From Phellopilus nigrolimitatus (lineage: Eukaryota; Basidiomycota; Agaricomycetes; Hymenochaetales; Hymenochaetaceae), in assembly GCA_021029095.1 (NCBI GenBank), contig JAJOHG010000118.1, positions 1-64,000 of the forward strand: 64,000 nt of DNA, given 5' to 3'. Below the pieces are notes generated by a model. The model was not told the origin of the DNA. It was given only the letters and a program-made list of their open reading frames with translations, and ran no database searches. Both the position numbers and the translations under genes were made by a program. Shown here in pieces: positions 10,038 through 20,996 of this stretch. Numbering within the stretch: position 1 is the stretch's first letter; each line of letters starts with the position of its first letter.

Positions 10038-12017
10038 ATGGCTTTACACAACGCCACTGCATCTGTATCCCCGACGCCGGCGTCGCTTCACATCCGCCTC
10101 GACAACACGCTGGGCGCCGCGCTCATCGGTCTAATTGTTGCGTCCATGTACGTTTCTCATTGCTGGCCCACGGTGTATTCTGATAGCATAATGCCAGTCT
10201 GTTCGGAGTCACGAACATCCAAGCATTCATGTACTACCAAAGCTATGGGCGTGATCCACGATACATGAAATGGGCGGTTAGTCTTGCTTGAGTGATTTGT
10301 ATTAGAGCTACAGTCTCATACTTGTGCCATACAGATCGGTTTCCTCTGGTCTGTCCGCATTAGAATCATTAACACGAAATTATATTGGGCTAACCTTCTC
10401 TCAGGTTTCTCGACGTGCTTCATCTTGCGCTGATTGCACACGTTCTTTACTTCTACTTGGTCACAAATTTTACAAACCTCTCTGCAATCACTGCTTCGAC
10501 CTGGAGTCTTTGTGTAAGTGTCCTTTGTTCTGCCTAATGCGGTCGCAGCCGCACGACGTAGCTGAAGCAAATCGAAAAAAACAGTTACATGTGGCGATTA
10601 CCGTGAGTCGCTCTCGCAGAGATGAATCGAACTCCCCTCACCTTTTGGTAACCCCTAAAAGACCATCAGCGATTTCTTGGTCCGATCGTGAGCTTTCGTG
10701 ATTTGATGCAAAACCGCCTTATCTTGACGCTCTCTACCAGCTACTACACCCGGCGAGTCTGGATAAGTAAGTTCGCATATGCTGTGTACGGTCTAGCAGT
10801 ATTCTGATAGTGATCTCCGACGGATTCGAAGTGAGCAGACAAAACTGGTTCTTGATGTTGGGCTCGGTGAGTTTTGTATCTTAGACTTCTATGTTATTTT
10901 GCAATGCTGACGACGTATGATTCGTCGATACTTCGTGACAGGCTACTTTCACATTCGCGACCTTTGGTGCGCTTTCTTAGTCAATCCTTTCAGAGGCTCC
11001 TTTCTTATCATGTTTCTCACGAAGTGTCTGGGATGGGATTCAGTATAAAGATGTGAGGTTAATTGCCCCGTCGCCTTTATAGAAACATAATTTTGTCTTC
11101 CCGGTATTTGCTATAGGTTTTCATTTGCTACTACAACGGAGTTTACCAAGGCTTCTGTAAGTCATCTCCTCTCTTAGCTCCACCTTCTCAATTCATTTTC
11201 CTCTACCAGTGGGTACTCTACACTAGCTTGGGCTCCGGAGTTGCAGCGGATCTATGGGTCGCGAGCACGTTGTGCTACTTCCTCGCACAGAACAAAACGG
11301 GATTCCAAACGTACGTCGACCAGATTTATGTCCTGAAACTTGAAGCTCAACAACTCGTTGTGGATGTCACTAACAATAAAAAGAACTGATTCAAAGATCA
11401 CCGTCTTGATGGCTTATGTCATCAACAGTGGACTTCTGACGAGTATATGCGCAGTTTGTTGTTTCGTCACGGTCAGTATCCTTCTTACATGCTTTAGTCT
11501 CCGTCTTATTCTCCGAGTCCTCTAACAAAGTTGAACAATAGTTCGCTATCATGCCGCAAAACTATGTTTTCATTGGTTTCTACTTTAGCCTCCCCAAATG
11601 TGCGCCGTTCGCGCTCTCCATCCATTATAACCGGATGCTGATCTTCCCTCGTATACCGCTTCCACGCTAGTGTATTTCAACTCCTTGCTAGCTACGTTAA
11701 ACGCACGCGACAGGCTGCGCGAGAGCATAAACAACAACTCGCACAACATGGGCGCGAGCGCGTTCCAGATGGCACCCTTCAGCACGTTGTCTCCATCGAA
11801 GCAAGGGGCGTCGTTTGGCACGATCAGCGCGCCAACGTATGGGCACTTTGGTTTCAGACAGAATGTTCGTTTCTACAACCACTGGGATTATCAGGAGCTA
11901 ATGAGATCTCGGGAAATATAGGAGGGCCGTACTCTTTCTGTGAGTGTGCGAACGGAGACGGATTATCATACCGACGGTGGAATAGATGCGAAGCGTGATG
12001 GGCTCCTTCCTGCCTGA
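10038..12017 (+). CDS. DUF6534-type seven-helix membrane protein, copy 2
   Basis: Sixteen exons: 10038-10147, 10198-10276, 10335-10348, 10405-10513, 10585-10602, 10662-10687, 10741-10766, 10832-10866, 10942-10966, 11025-11052, 11117-11156, 11210-11310, 11384-11471, 11542-11599, 11671-11864 and 11922-12017. The product is 348 residues. The first fourteen exons have exactly the lengths of those in copy 1, so this is a tandem duplication with every intron kept. Differences concentrate in the Ser-rich tail. It begins with LHIRLDNTLGAALIG and ends its last helix with YFNSLLATLNARDRLRES. The family role is unknown; it is predicted to be an integral membrane protein. Confidence 0.85.
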
Positions 12018-12504
12018 TGCATCAATCACCTTTGTGCGACTTCTCCTCGCTACCATATTTTTCCCCCTACATATCTGAATTTGGATTAATTGTGTACTTG
12101 TTTGTCGGTTTGTAAAGAAGAATCATTTATCATGCTTGAAACCTCTAAATTTCCAGCGATGTCGTGACACAACACAGTTTGAGACTCAGAGATATACTAG
12201 TAAGCTCTCGCGGTAAACTATATGTAAGCTTGGATAACATTTGTTCAGTTTTATTTTCTCCCAACAATGAAGTGTCGGCGCTGAATAGCGATCGCATCAA
12301 TACGTGTAAACAACGCGTCCCGAGAAAGTCAGTCACATGACTGTCGAATAACTGGGTAATGCCCTGCCAATGTCCTGCGATTTGCTCGCACCTCAAACAC
12401 CTATGGTTACTAATCCGTCAAGCACCTTACCTCTGAAAAATTTGTCGACCTTGACTGGTGGAAAGCCGGAGCTGTGTTAAACGGGCGCGAGAAGTGTAAT
12501 CGAC
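12018..12504. other. Intergenic region
   Basis: This holds the 3' end of DUF6534 copy 2 and the promoter of the ABC1-family gene. Nothing else is seen. Confidence 0.5.
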
Positions 12505-14394
12505 TTGCCGAAAGTTGATGACGACTCGTCACTGCCGGACTCTTGCAAACTTTCCATGACCACGCCTGTGGTCGCAAACCGTTGGTTCATACAATGCTCA
12601 CCAGCAATGTTTAGGAAAACGAGGACAGCAGGGCTGGCGTGTAGGAGCTGTCATTCTTCGTCTAAGCGCTCTTCGTCAAAAATTCAATGGATCAAGAGAC
12701 CTGCATACGTCGCTATCGGCATCGGCACGCTGTACTTTGTAGACCAGCAATTCAACGCTTCGTGTATCTGGCGCACCGGCCGTACATTTCTAACTGGCGC
12801 TCTTATTGCTCTCGACTACAAGATCAACTTCCAGGCCCACCCACCTTTCGCCGACTCGATTGCTGCCCTCCACGAGCGCAACTCCAATGTCATCTATAAC
12901 CTGCTACGCGCCAACGGTGGCCTCTATCTGAAGATTGGACAGGCTATGGCAATGCAGTCCGCAATCATGCCCCCAGAGTTTCAGAAGCAGTTTTCGCGGA
13001 TGTTCGACGATGCACCGCAAAACGATTGGGCAGACGTGGAGAAGGTCATCAGAGAGGAGTTTGAAGGGAGGAGCCCGGAGGAGGTATTTGGCACGATAGA
13101 GAGGTCGGCTAGGGCAAGCGCGAGTGTGGCACAGGTGCACTGGGCAAGGCTAGAAGATGGAAGGGAGGTGGCTGTGAAAATACAGAAGAGGGAGATCGCT
13201 CAGCAGGTGAAATGGGATTTATGGGCATTCGGCGCGGTAATGTACATCTACACCAAATTCTTCGGCCTTCCCTTGTACCCGATGGTTCCGTACATCAACC
13301 AGCGTCTCCTGCTCGAGACGGACTTCAGGAATGAAGCCGACAATGCTGAACTCACAGCCGCATATGTCGAGGCTGAGCCGCGTCTCCGAGGACGAGTCTA
13401 CATTCCAAAGGTGTATAGAGACCTGTCTACGAGGAGAGTTATGACTGCCGAGTGGATCGAGGGTATACGTCTTTCAGACAAAGAGACGCTGACTGCACCT
13501 TGGAAAGGCGGGAAAGGCGTGGGCACGCCAGGGTGCGATAGCACTTCTCTTGATTTCAAGCCTGAACGATCCTGGTGGCGTGGGCCAGATGGGACAGGTG
13601 GACTCGGTCTACGCCTAGCAGACGTCATGCAGACAACTGTCGACCTATTCTCTGCGCAGATTTTTCTGTGGGGACATGTGCATTGCGACCCGCACCCCGG
13701 GAACATCCTCGTGCGGCGGCGGCGCTCCGGCGCGCCGCAGCTCGTTCTCATCGACCACGGACTCTATGTGCGCCTCGCACCGGACTTCCGGAGAGAATAT
13801 GCCACGTTCTGGAAGAGCCTGCTCGCGCTCGACAACGCGGCGTTGCAGCGCATCGCGGTGCAGTGGGGAGTGCGCAACACGGACGCGTTCGCGAGTGCGA
13901 CGCTCATGCGACCGTATGCTGGCGGCGACCGGAGCACCGAGCGCTCTTTCAGCGTGGAGCTTGAGGGCGCGGACGAAGCCGAGCGCGCCTTTGCAATGCA
14001 GCAGCGCATGCGCGCAGGACTACGCGACATCCTCGGCGACGACCGCCTGTGGCCGCGCGAGCTGCTGTTCCTCGGACGCACGATCCGCATTATGCAGGCG
14101 AACAACCAGTTCCTCGGAAGCCCCGTGAACCGAGTGAAGATCATGGGAACATGGGCATCGCGCGCGCTTGTGGACGATCCGGGCCTCCCGCTGTTCGAGC
14201 GCTGGCGGAACTGGTGGCGGCATCTCGTTTTTCGTGTTGTTTTGCTGTCTAGTGATGCTGTTTTCTACACGAGCCGACTGAGGCAGATGCTGGGTTTGGG
14301 TGAAGGCATGGAGAGCGACATGGAAAAGGCCATGCGACAGATGGCAAAGCACACATTTGGTGTTGAGCTCAACCATGACTTGTTCGATGGCTAG
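12505..14394 (+). CDS. Mitochondrial ABC1/UbiB-family atypical kinase-like protein
   Basis: A single open exon of 629 residues. All hallmarks of the ABC1/ADCK/UbiB family are present: the KIGQ motif at 143-146, the Ala-rich loop ASASVAQVH near 204-212, VAVKIQ with the conserved Lys near 225, the LETDFRNEADNAE helix, the catalytic CDPHPGN at 393-399, and DHG in place of DFG at 416-418. Members support coenzyme Q and lipid balance on the mitochondrial inner membrane. The DYKINF stretch after the first helix suits the ADCK1/MCP2 branch better than COQ8, but this is inference. The likely true start is the ATG at 12607, which gives an Arg-rich presequence (MFRKTRTAG) followed by a hydrophobic helix. 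Confidence 0.9.
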   Translation: MPKVDDDSSLPDSCKLSMTTPVVANRWFIQCSPAMFRKTRTAGLACRSCHSSSKRSSSKIQWIKRPAYVAIGIGTLYFVDQQFNASCIWRTGRTFLTGALIALDYKINFQAHPPFADSIAALHERNSNVIYNLLRANGGLYLKIGQAMAMQSAIMPPEFQKQFSRMFDDAPQNDWADVEKVIREEFEGRSPEEVFGTIERSARASASVAQVHWARLEDGREVAVKIQKREIAQQVKWDLWAFGAVMYIYTKFFGLPLYPMVPYINQRLLLETDFRNEADNAELTAAYVEAEPRLRGRVYIPKVYRDLSTRRVMTAEWIEGIRLSDKETLTAPWKGGKGVGTPGCDSTSLDFKPERSWWRGPDGTGGLGLRLADVMQTTVDLFSAQIFLWGHVHCDPHPGNILVRRRRSGAPQLVLIDHGLYVRLAPDFRREYATFWKSLLALDNAALQRIAVQWGVRNTDAFASATLMRPYAGGDRSTERSFSVELEGADEAERAFAMQQRMRAGLRDILGDDRLWPRELLFLGRTIRIMQANNQFLGSPVNRVKIMGTWASRALVDDPGLPLFERWRNWWRHLVFRVVLLSSDAVFYTSRLRQMLGLGEGMESDMEKAMRQMAKHTFGVELNHDLFDG

Positions 14395-15691
14395 GGAGTG
14401 AGATTGCCGTTCCGTTTGTTCCAACGCATAAGTTCGACTTGTAGACTACTTTACAATTCCTAGAGTGCGTAAGTTAGCATGCTCAACTAATTTCATAATC
14501 TAGAAGAGTTGAATCCGGCGGAGCAAGCTAACTGTCTAAAGTCACCTCGTACGTCCAGTAGCCGTTCACTCTTTACTCATCCGAGTTTCGCCCGTCTCAG
14601 CATCCCCGAGTCACCGATTTCATACTCGTCTACGGAAACTATCCAGCTTCCCTTTTGCTCTCAGGGTGACTCGCAATAGTTCCTTCAATGTCTTAGGACC
14701 GTAGCAGCTGTCCATCGCTTCTCCGCTTTTGACCGCATGGACTGCGAAGCCCGTGAAAGAGTGCGAACTTTTATTCGTCTGAGATCCTACGAAATTATAA
14801 CGCCAGCGTCTCTGTAGCTCGGTTTTTTTTAGCGGACAATGTATAACTTGCTCTTTCAAATCAATGGCATTGGCCCGAAGGGCAACCGGCAGTGTCCAGA
14901 TAGTCCCCAATGTTCGTCATGGGAGTTTAGACGAGTCCTGGAAGCCTTATAGTGTCTTGGATACCTGTGATTCTTTCTGCATCATTAAATAGGGTAGCCT
15001 GCATATATATCGGTCTGTATTTTAACTAGCAGAAGAGTTGGGTGCCAATGTTCAAGGTCTTGGAGGCTACATGTCCCTTCAGCAGTAGATATACCTCACA
15101 TTTATACTACATAACTCTATGTGCACCGTATACTAGCTTTAACTCGTTATATAACGCACAATACGTAGCTTTAATTTTTTATATGCTATATCTGCATGTG
15201 TGTAGGTTAGTACTTCTTGCAAACTGGACTCTCGAAGACAAAGATGCACAATACTACTTTCATTCCGACACGGCTTTCGTAGCCCTTCAGATTGCGCCAC
15301 AAGCCTTGAGATGTTTCTTCTACGATAGCGGGGTGATGAACGGCGGTGCGCGAAGATCGACGAGAGTGTATGGCTGTGCAGATGGACTTTGGTGCCATTG
15401 GATGCATGCAAGATCCTCTCATGAGCTTTCCATGAAGCTACAAATTTTGAACTGCTGTTTTTGGACATGAAGGATTTTCTTGGCTGGTACTAAGGTTCTT
15501 TTGTGAAATTTTGTTCTTGTCAGCCACTGGCAGGAAGGAGTCTGATTTTCTAAGAATTATAGCAGTCATTCAACTCGGTTTCACCACATCTTGTGCGATA
15601 AGAAATATATGGTTTTTTCTAATTCCGATTTTGTCTAGTAATATAAAATATTGAGATACAGAGAAATAAATTGGAAAAAAATAAGCAATGA
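14395..15691. other. Intergenic region
   Basis: No supported gene. A 142-codon plus-strand frame at 15042-15470 overlaps a minus-strand frame of similar size and has no recognisable domain or splice-supported extension. The DNA becomes AT-rich towards the tRNA pair. Confidence 0.45.
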
Positions 15692-15766
15692 AACCCACCA
15701 CGGGGATCGAACCCGCAACCATCAGATTAAGAGTCTGACACTGCTATCCGATTGAGCTAGGCAAAA
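15692..15766 (-). tRNA. tRNA-Lys(CTT)-like gene with poor acceptor stem
   Basis: Read on the minus strand, the anticodon arm is TCAGA-CTCTTAA-TCTGA, with CTT as anticodon. The T arm is GCGGG-TTCGATC-CCCGT. The 3' acceptor strand is GGTGGGT, but the matching 5' strand reads TTTTGCC, so only the inner pairs form well. The D stem is short (GCT/AGC). No intron is present. It is probably a damaged or truncated copy beside the better tRNA to its right. Confidence 0.55.
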
Positions 15767-15770
15767 ATGA

Positions 15771-15856
15771 AACCAACCGCGGGGGTCGAACCCGCAACCT
15801 TGAGATTATTTCCTTTTTAAGAGTCTCACGCTCTAATCCGATTGAGCTAGGCCGGC
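15771..15856 (-). tRNA. tRNA-Lys(CTT) with an 11-nt anticodon intron
   Basis: Read on the minus strand, the acceptor is GCCGGCC with GGTTGGT (seven pairs, three of them G-U). The D arm is GCTC/GAGC, the T arm GCGGG-TTCGACC-CCCGC is perfect, and the anticodon stem is TGAGA/TCTCA. The loop between the stem halves is 18 nt, explained by CTCTTAA plus an intron of about 11 nt in the usual place one base after the anticodon. Anticodon CTT reads Lys codon AAG. Confidence 0.72.
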
Positions 15857-16815
15857 ATTTTCCCACGCTCTTTCTAGTGTTAACAATTTGGAATGAGAAA
15901 GAAAAGGAGGAGGAAAGAGGAGGAAAGAAAGAGAAGGAAAGAAAGAGGAGGAGAAATGAGCAATTGCGGACATGCAATCAATGATCGACGCGCGTGCTCA
16001 CGTCGATCTTTTCCCTTTTTTGGCTGTCTTCTTTTTTTATGTAATTGTGGGGAGAGCGGTCAAAATTGAAATGCACGTATGCAAGGGCAATGTGCAGCAG
16101 AGGCCAAGTTCATCACCGAGGAAAGATTTAAACCTTAAGTATTCTTGAAACAATAAGGCTCGCGAGGGTGTCGAATACAGTTGGCCTCATGTCTCAGCAA
16201 GTGAATAGTCTAGTGTTCTGAAATTTTGCAAAACGAGCCTTGAGACTCCCAGAAGCTTGAGTGTTAGTTTTAATGTACAAAAAGTCTCCAGTAAAATCAT
16301 TGAACAAGATATGCATGGTTTTGAACTGAGCAAGGCTGTTGATTAAGAATACAAGAAAATTCATATAGCATTGATACTATATCATGAGATATTATGTTAA
16401 GCTCCAAGTTGCATTCTTACTTCATCATGTTCGGTGCTTTGTAGTACTTAGAAATAGCCTGGTTGTTGAGATTATCGACAGTCACAATTTGCCGTAATCC
16501 TGCGCGGTTGTGATCCGTTCAGCATATTCGGTACTGCCTTTTTTCGTGACTTTGCAGATTTTTATTACGGCCAATTCTTTATTGTCTGAATTGGAAATCA
16601 GATTTCTCCATAGCAAAAATCTCATCAAACAGCGCCATCTTCATGGCTGTCAATATTTCGAAAGGCTTCCCTAGATGAGAAGCATAACATCTGAAAAAAT
16701 AAAAGGACAATCATCATGCTATACAATATTTGCTACACGGGTGATCCTATACTGAAGAGATTGGATACTAGTGCTCTATGGTCTAGTCCATACTTCATCC
16801 GCGATAGCTGCGGCT
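15857..16815. other. AT-rich intergenic region with a purine tract
   Basis: A run of almost only A and G covers about 15895-15960. The rest is AT-rich and shows no gene on either strand. Confidence 0.5.
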
Positions 16816-18070
16816 CTAGGGAAGATGGCTTTCGCTCCCGGACTTGTTATATGCAACGCTAATCAATCACCAATGTTAAGCACAAATGCAAAGACTTACC
16901 TTGTGAGCATCTTTAGCAAGAGTCGCATCTCGTCAGTCGCCAGACCACTCTTCGCACATCGGCAATTGACAGCGCGGGCTCGCCCTATTGGGAAGTCTAA
17001 GGCGTGCAAAGCGCGGCACCGAGGAAGAAGGAGCGTCACAACGAGCCGTTCCGTCCCTTCCATATCTGCAGCTCCAGAGTTCAACGAATGCGAAACAAGC
17101 TGCTCCAAGAAAAGGATAAGCTGAGACCAGAATTGGCCGACGTTCCAGCTCGCTGTTCGGCGCCAGGGAAGATAGTTCAACGCGCTATACATGTGCCGCT
17201 TCGCTACGAATGAGAATTGTGGATTTCTTGGGTACATATGAATGTAAGACTAAGCTGTCGATCGCCTGTTTTGTTTTGAAAATCGGTGGCTTACCGACAA
17301 GCTTCTAGAAGTTTGAGCATAGTTTGAGCATACCGATCCGACCCTGAGAATTTCTCGTCCTCGTGAAAGGGGAGCTGAAGGATTTCACCGACGATTTCAT
17401 TCAGCGGGTTATCCTCTATGCACAACAGCGTCTGCTTGGACAAGAAGTTGATCTCGCTCTCGAGCTCCATTTCCGTATCCCAGTCTTCCGATGTGTTACT
17501 TGAAATTGACGATCGTTCGGTAACAGAACGTACGTGAGTGAGAACGGTCGGTGTATGGAAGAATGGCCTCAAGCGCGGTTGCGCTGTGATCAATTGGATA
17601 ACCTGCTCGAGCGTACGCATACGTGTTAGCGGCGTGTCGGACCTATTTGCAGGTAAGTATAATATGTTAATATCTGTGCGCACCTCACATACTTATGGAA
17701 AGCAATCGTACCTGGTGTAACCTATCAATCTCTGGCAGCGCGCGAGAAGCTGAGCGTTGCCGCCCCCTGCGGCATTCCACTCTACGCCGTCTCCGGTCTT
17801 CCTTCCGCTGAACGTCGTCCGCTCAATTTCTGCGGCAACAGCATCGGGGCCATATCCACGCCTGTGCGCAAAGCGGTTCATAGACGACTCGAGCGCGCGC
17901 CCCCAGCGCGAATAGAGTAGTCCGAGGGTACGCCCCGCGCCCGGCAGATCGGACGCCGTGAGATCAGAGGACTGCTGCGAGCAAAGTGAGTAGAGTGATT
18001 TTGAGTCGCAGTCTTCGCAGTCAGGCATATCTGCATGCACACGATACGGAGCCTTGTGGACAAGCTGCAT
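16816..18070 (-). CDS. Unidentified protein, multi-exon
   Basis: Exon 1 is 18070-17712 and starts MQLVHKAPYRVHADM; a TATATA element lies about 50 bp upstream. Exon 2 is 17642-17295 and holds the QVIQLITAQPRLRPFF and EILQLPFHEDEKFSG segments. A third coding block, about 17210-16897, carries NYLPWRRTASWNVGQFW and a Leu-rich helix. A short last exon would end at the TAG at 16816. I do not recognise the family. The joint between exons 2 and 3 does not keep frame with the obvious GTAAGC donor. A perfect 11-bp duplication at 17310-17331 lies just before that donor and may be involved. The coding character is clear but the exact model is not. Confidence 0.5.
17310..17331. repeat. 11-bp tandem duplication inside a coding exon
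   Basis: The unit AGTTTGAGCAT is present twice in a row. It lies near the 3' end of exon 2 of the gene at 16816-18070. Eleven bases are not a multiple of three, so the duplication changes reading frame. Confidence 0.8.
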
Positions 18071-18550
18071 GGGAGTCCAAGAGAGGGAAGGACGAGCATC
18101 GTCGAAGAGTTGATTGCGTCTATATAACCACCGTAGCCTAAACGGGGGCGAGAAGCTAAAAGCTATAATTAACCAGGTGTACAGAGCAGTGCTCTAAACT
18201 TCAGATTCCCACTGTATAGTGAGAAGTTTGATCGTCGTAGACCATGGATAAGCATTACACAGACAAGATTGGACGAGGCGGTACTTGAGGCTAATTTGAC
18301 CGCCGACGCAAGTGTCTCAGTTGACGAAGATCTAAGGATCGAAATCATGACAGTCATTGCAATTGTTGACATCGTAACTCTAACAAATACATTGAAGTGC
18401 TTAACTTGGGAGATACATAAACCGGAATAATGAAGCGAGATGGCGACCAACGAATGCACAAAGGATATAACAGAGAACACGAGAGGTAGACAAAGCGTAA
18501 AGCAGAGGCGATAGGCAGTGGATATACAGTAGCCGGTAGCAGATGCCCAA
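18071..18550. other. Intergenic region downstream of GLE1
   Basis: This holds the 3' end of GLE1 and the promoter of the unidentified gene to its left. Open frames that run into 18169-18729 are shadows of the last GLE1 exon. Confidence 0.5.
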
Positions 18551-20648
18551 TCATCGAGCCATAATTTTCTCGATTTCAAGCTGACAACGCGCTCTCGACG
18601 CCTGCGCGAGAACATCATCTCCACCGAAACGCGTCTTCCCGTCGCCACGGATGCCCTCATATATAAGTTGAAGCATCTTGATGAATTGCTTGCCCCAGAT
18701 ATTCTTCGCGTGGAGTCCACCCTCATCAAGCGCGACTAAAGATAAAAATAAGTAAGACTTTCAGCTCAGCGAAAATTTTAAATGATGCAAGTCAACGAAC
18801 CGTAGATGATCTCTGGAGCAACGGGTTTCCCCAGCATCGCCTTGTTATTGAGTAATTGCGCCAGATACAGCCAGTATCTCCCAGGCCTGAACGGTAATGG
18901 GAGCGGCTCCCGAGTCTCCATGTCCAACGAGACGAAGAGCATGTGGAAATAAAGCCTCATCACGCCGGAAAGGCGCGTCGCTTTCTCCTCTTGGCTCTCC
19001 TCAAGGCGCGCGCCCCAACGCTTACGCTTCTGCTTCTCTGAGAGGGACTCCTGCGTTTCGTCTTCGAGCATTACGGGTGCGATGCCTGACGCCCAACACC
19101 CCGCGCGTTCGCAAAGTTTAGCCCAGAAGATGTCGCCGAGTATGGGGTATGTCGCGATGAGCGCAACGGCGACTCGTGCTAACGGACCTGCTTGAGCTTT
19201 GTGTGCGGTCACCTCCGTCTCTGCCTGCAGGATGATCGTTTTCGCAAACGACGACAGCAGGGCATAATGAAGATACTGCGCGTCGTCTGGTTTTGGCATG
19301 TTCGGGATTGGGGCGACGATGGCTTTGATTTCATCGGTCTGTAAAAAGGGCATAAGAAAAAAACACTGAAATTGGAAGACACGCGCTTACGATCCGTGCA
19401 ATTTCTCGAGAGTCGTCCGTCAGCTGTCCAATCTTAGGCGTGATCTTCCGCCGCTGTGCGCTCCAAAGCTTCTTCAAAGGTGGTGCTGGAGGGGCCCGGT
19501 ACCCCGCGGGTTCTGGGTCTGGTGCTTTTTGTCCTTTAACAGCACGCATAACCACTGTTTTAAGAAACTAGAAGAAAAAAATCAGCATGGTACAGTGAAG
19601 CCAAAACTGAAATGTCTTACCTTGAGATGTTGGAGACCAAGTTTCCAAAGATCATCCGAGTACATCATCCCTGTCGATTCCCTCAATTTCATCGAACCCT
19701 CATCCTGCGCTTTCGCTTGCTGCGCCTTTTCTTCCTGCTCCTTCCTTTCCATCTCCTCCATCTCCTTCATCAGCTTTTCCTCGATTTTCTTCTTCCTCTC
19801 TTCTTCCTCTGCAATCTTCCTCTTCTGTTCCTCTGTCTTCCTCCTTTCTTCCTCTTCCCTTTGTATGCGCTCTTCCTCTTCTCGCTTGAGCCGCTCGGCC
19901 TCTTGCGCAGCGCGCACCTTTTCCTCCTCCTCTTTGATCGCCTTCTCTATTCGTTCCCATAACTGCCGATCGCGCTCCCTCCATTTTTCGCGCAGCTGCC
20001 TCTCAGCTACGGCAGTGCTATTCCTGTGTGCCTCTAGCGAGACTCGGAGGAAGTCAATCTCCTTCGTACGTTGCGCGTCGAGCTGCTGCTGCTCTGAAAC
20101 ATGGGTCTTGCGCTGTCCCGCACGCAACTGATGGATTACTGTAGACTGCTGTCTGCGCGCGGTGTGCTACAGTGGTGTCAATGAACTGAATGACACAAGG
20201 AAGTTGCTACGCACAAAGGCGTCTTTTCGCGTCTGCGACTGCCATTGTTCATACAGGTCGACGTGTCGTACGTGGTTTCGAATAGAGGCGACAGTCTCCA
20301 TCACAGAACGCTTTTCTTCTGGATCTCTCTCGCTCAGACGCAGTTTGTCCAACGGCAGAAGAATCTCCTCAGCGCTGTCACGTTCTTTGTTTTCGTCTTC
20401 TGACGAGACTCCAGCGCCGAGCGAGCACGACGAATCGACAGAGATGTCGAGGTCAATAGATGGTTCGTCCTCGTCTGACGAAAGGTCGTCATAATCCGAC
20501 GAGTCGTAGCTCGGTGCGCGGAAGCGCGACCTCGAGCTACATTGAGATGCAGCTCAGCCGTCAACACACTTAAATTACCGCAAATTTCGAAAGCTTACCT
20601 CTTGCGCTCGGGAGAGGGTGAGAATGACCTCGGTACACCAAATCGCAT
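18551..20648 (-). CDS. GLE1: GLE1-like mRNA export factor (nucleoporin)
   Basis: Exons from the start are 20648-20599, 20536-20215, 20166-19621, 19567-19391, 19338-18801 and 18735-18551, in frame throughout, giving 605 residues. The N-terminal part is acidic and Ser-rich. A long, highly charged coiled coil of Glu, Arg and Lys covers roughly residues 170-290. The C-terminal half has the helical GLE1 fold, with segments such as KITPKIGQLTDD, YPILGDIFWAKLCERAGCW and GVMRLYFHMLF. GLE1 sits on the cytoplasmic side of the nuclear pore, where with inositol hexakisphosphate it activates the DEAD-box helicase Dbp5 for mRNA export. It is divergent from the MYND gene across about 350 bp, probably a shared promoter. 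Confidence 0.86.
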
Positions 20649-20996
20649 AGTGAGATAGGCTCGAGTCAAGTTGTGGTTGAGAGACAGCGTCTTAACCGCG
20701 ACCGTGCGTAGTCTGTGGCGGAATTGTATATTCCATAAAAGGTAGGTGGTCAGACCCATGTTTATTCGTATACGTAATTCAGTTAATCCTTAGTTTCAAC
20801 ACCACTTGTCATTCTCATGTTTTTCCAAACCCATTTCATTGTCTACGCCGAAGCCTATCATCAAAAGAAACTGTTGCGATTTTTGCTAGAAAGCGTACTT
20901 TCGTGGACGTGAAGAGTAAGTAACACGCGTGCTTCGCGTGCCGTAAACTTTTCCCAAAGATGTCAACCTCGCTCTGTTCCCGACACGCATCTTCAA
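20649..20996. promoter_or_regulatory. Divergent promoter between GLE1 and the MYND gene
   Basis: Two genes start outwards from this 348-bp gap. I see no strong TATA element in it. A small out-of-frame ATG at 20960 precedes the MYND start and could act as an upstream ORF. Confidence 0.45.

Noticed and set aside
15042..15470. 142-codon frame as a gene
   Set aside because: It overlaps an equally long frame on the other strand, has no domain and no splice-supported extension.
15895..15960. Purine run as a gene or regulatory site
   Set aside because: It is simple-sequence DNA with no further evidence.
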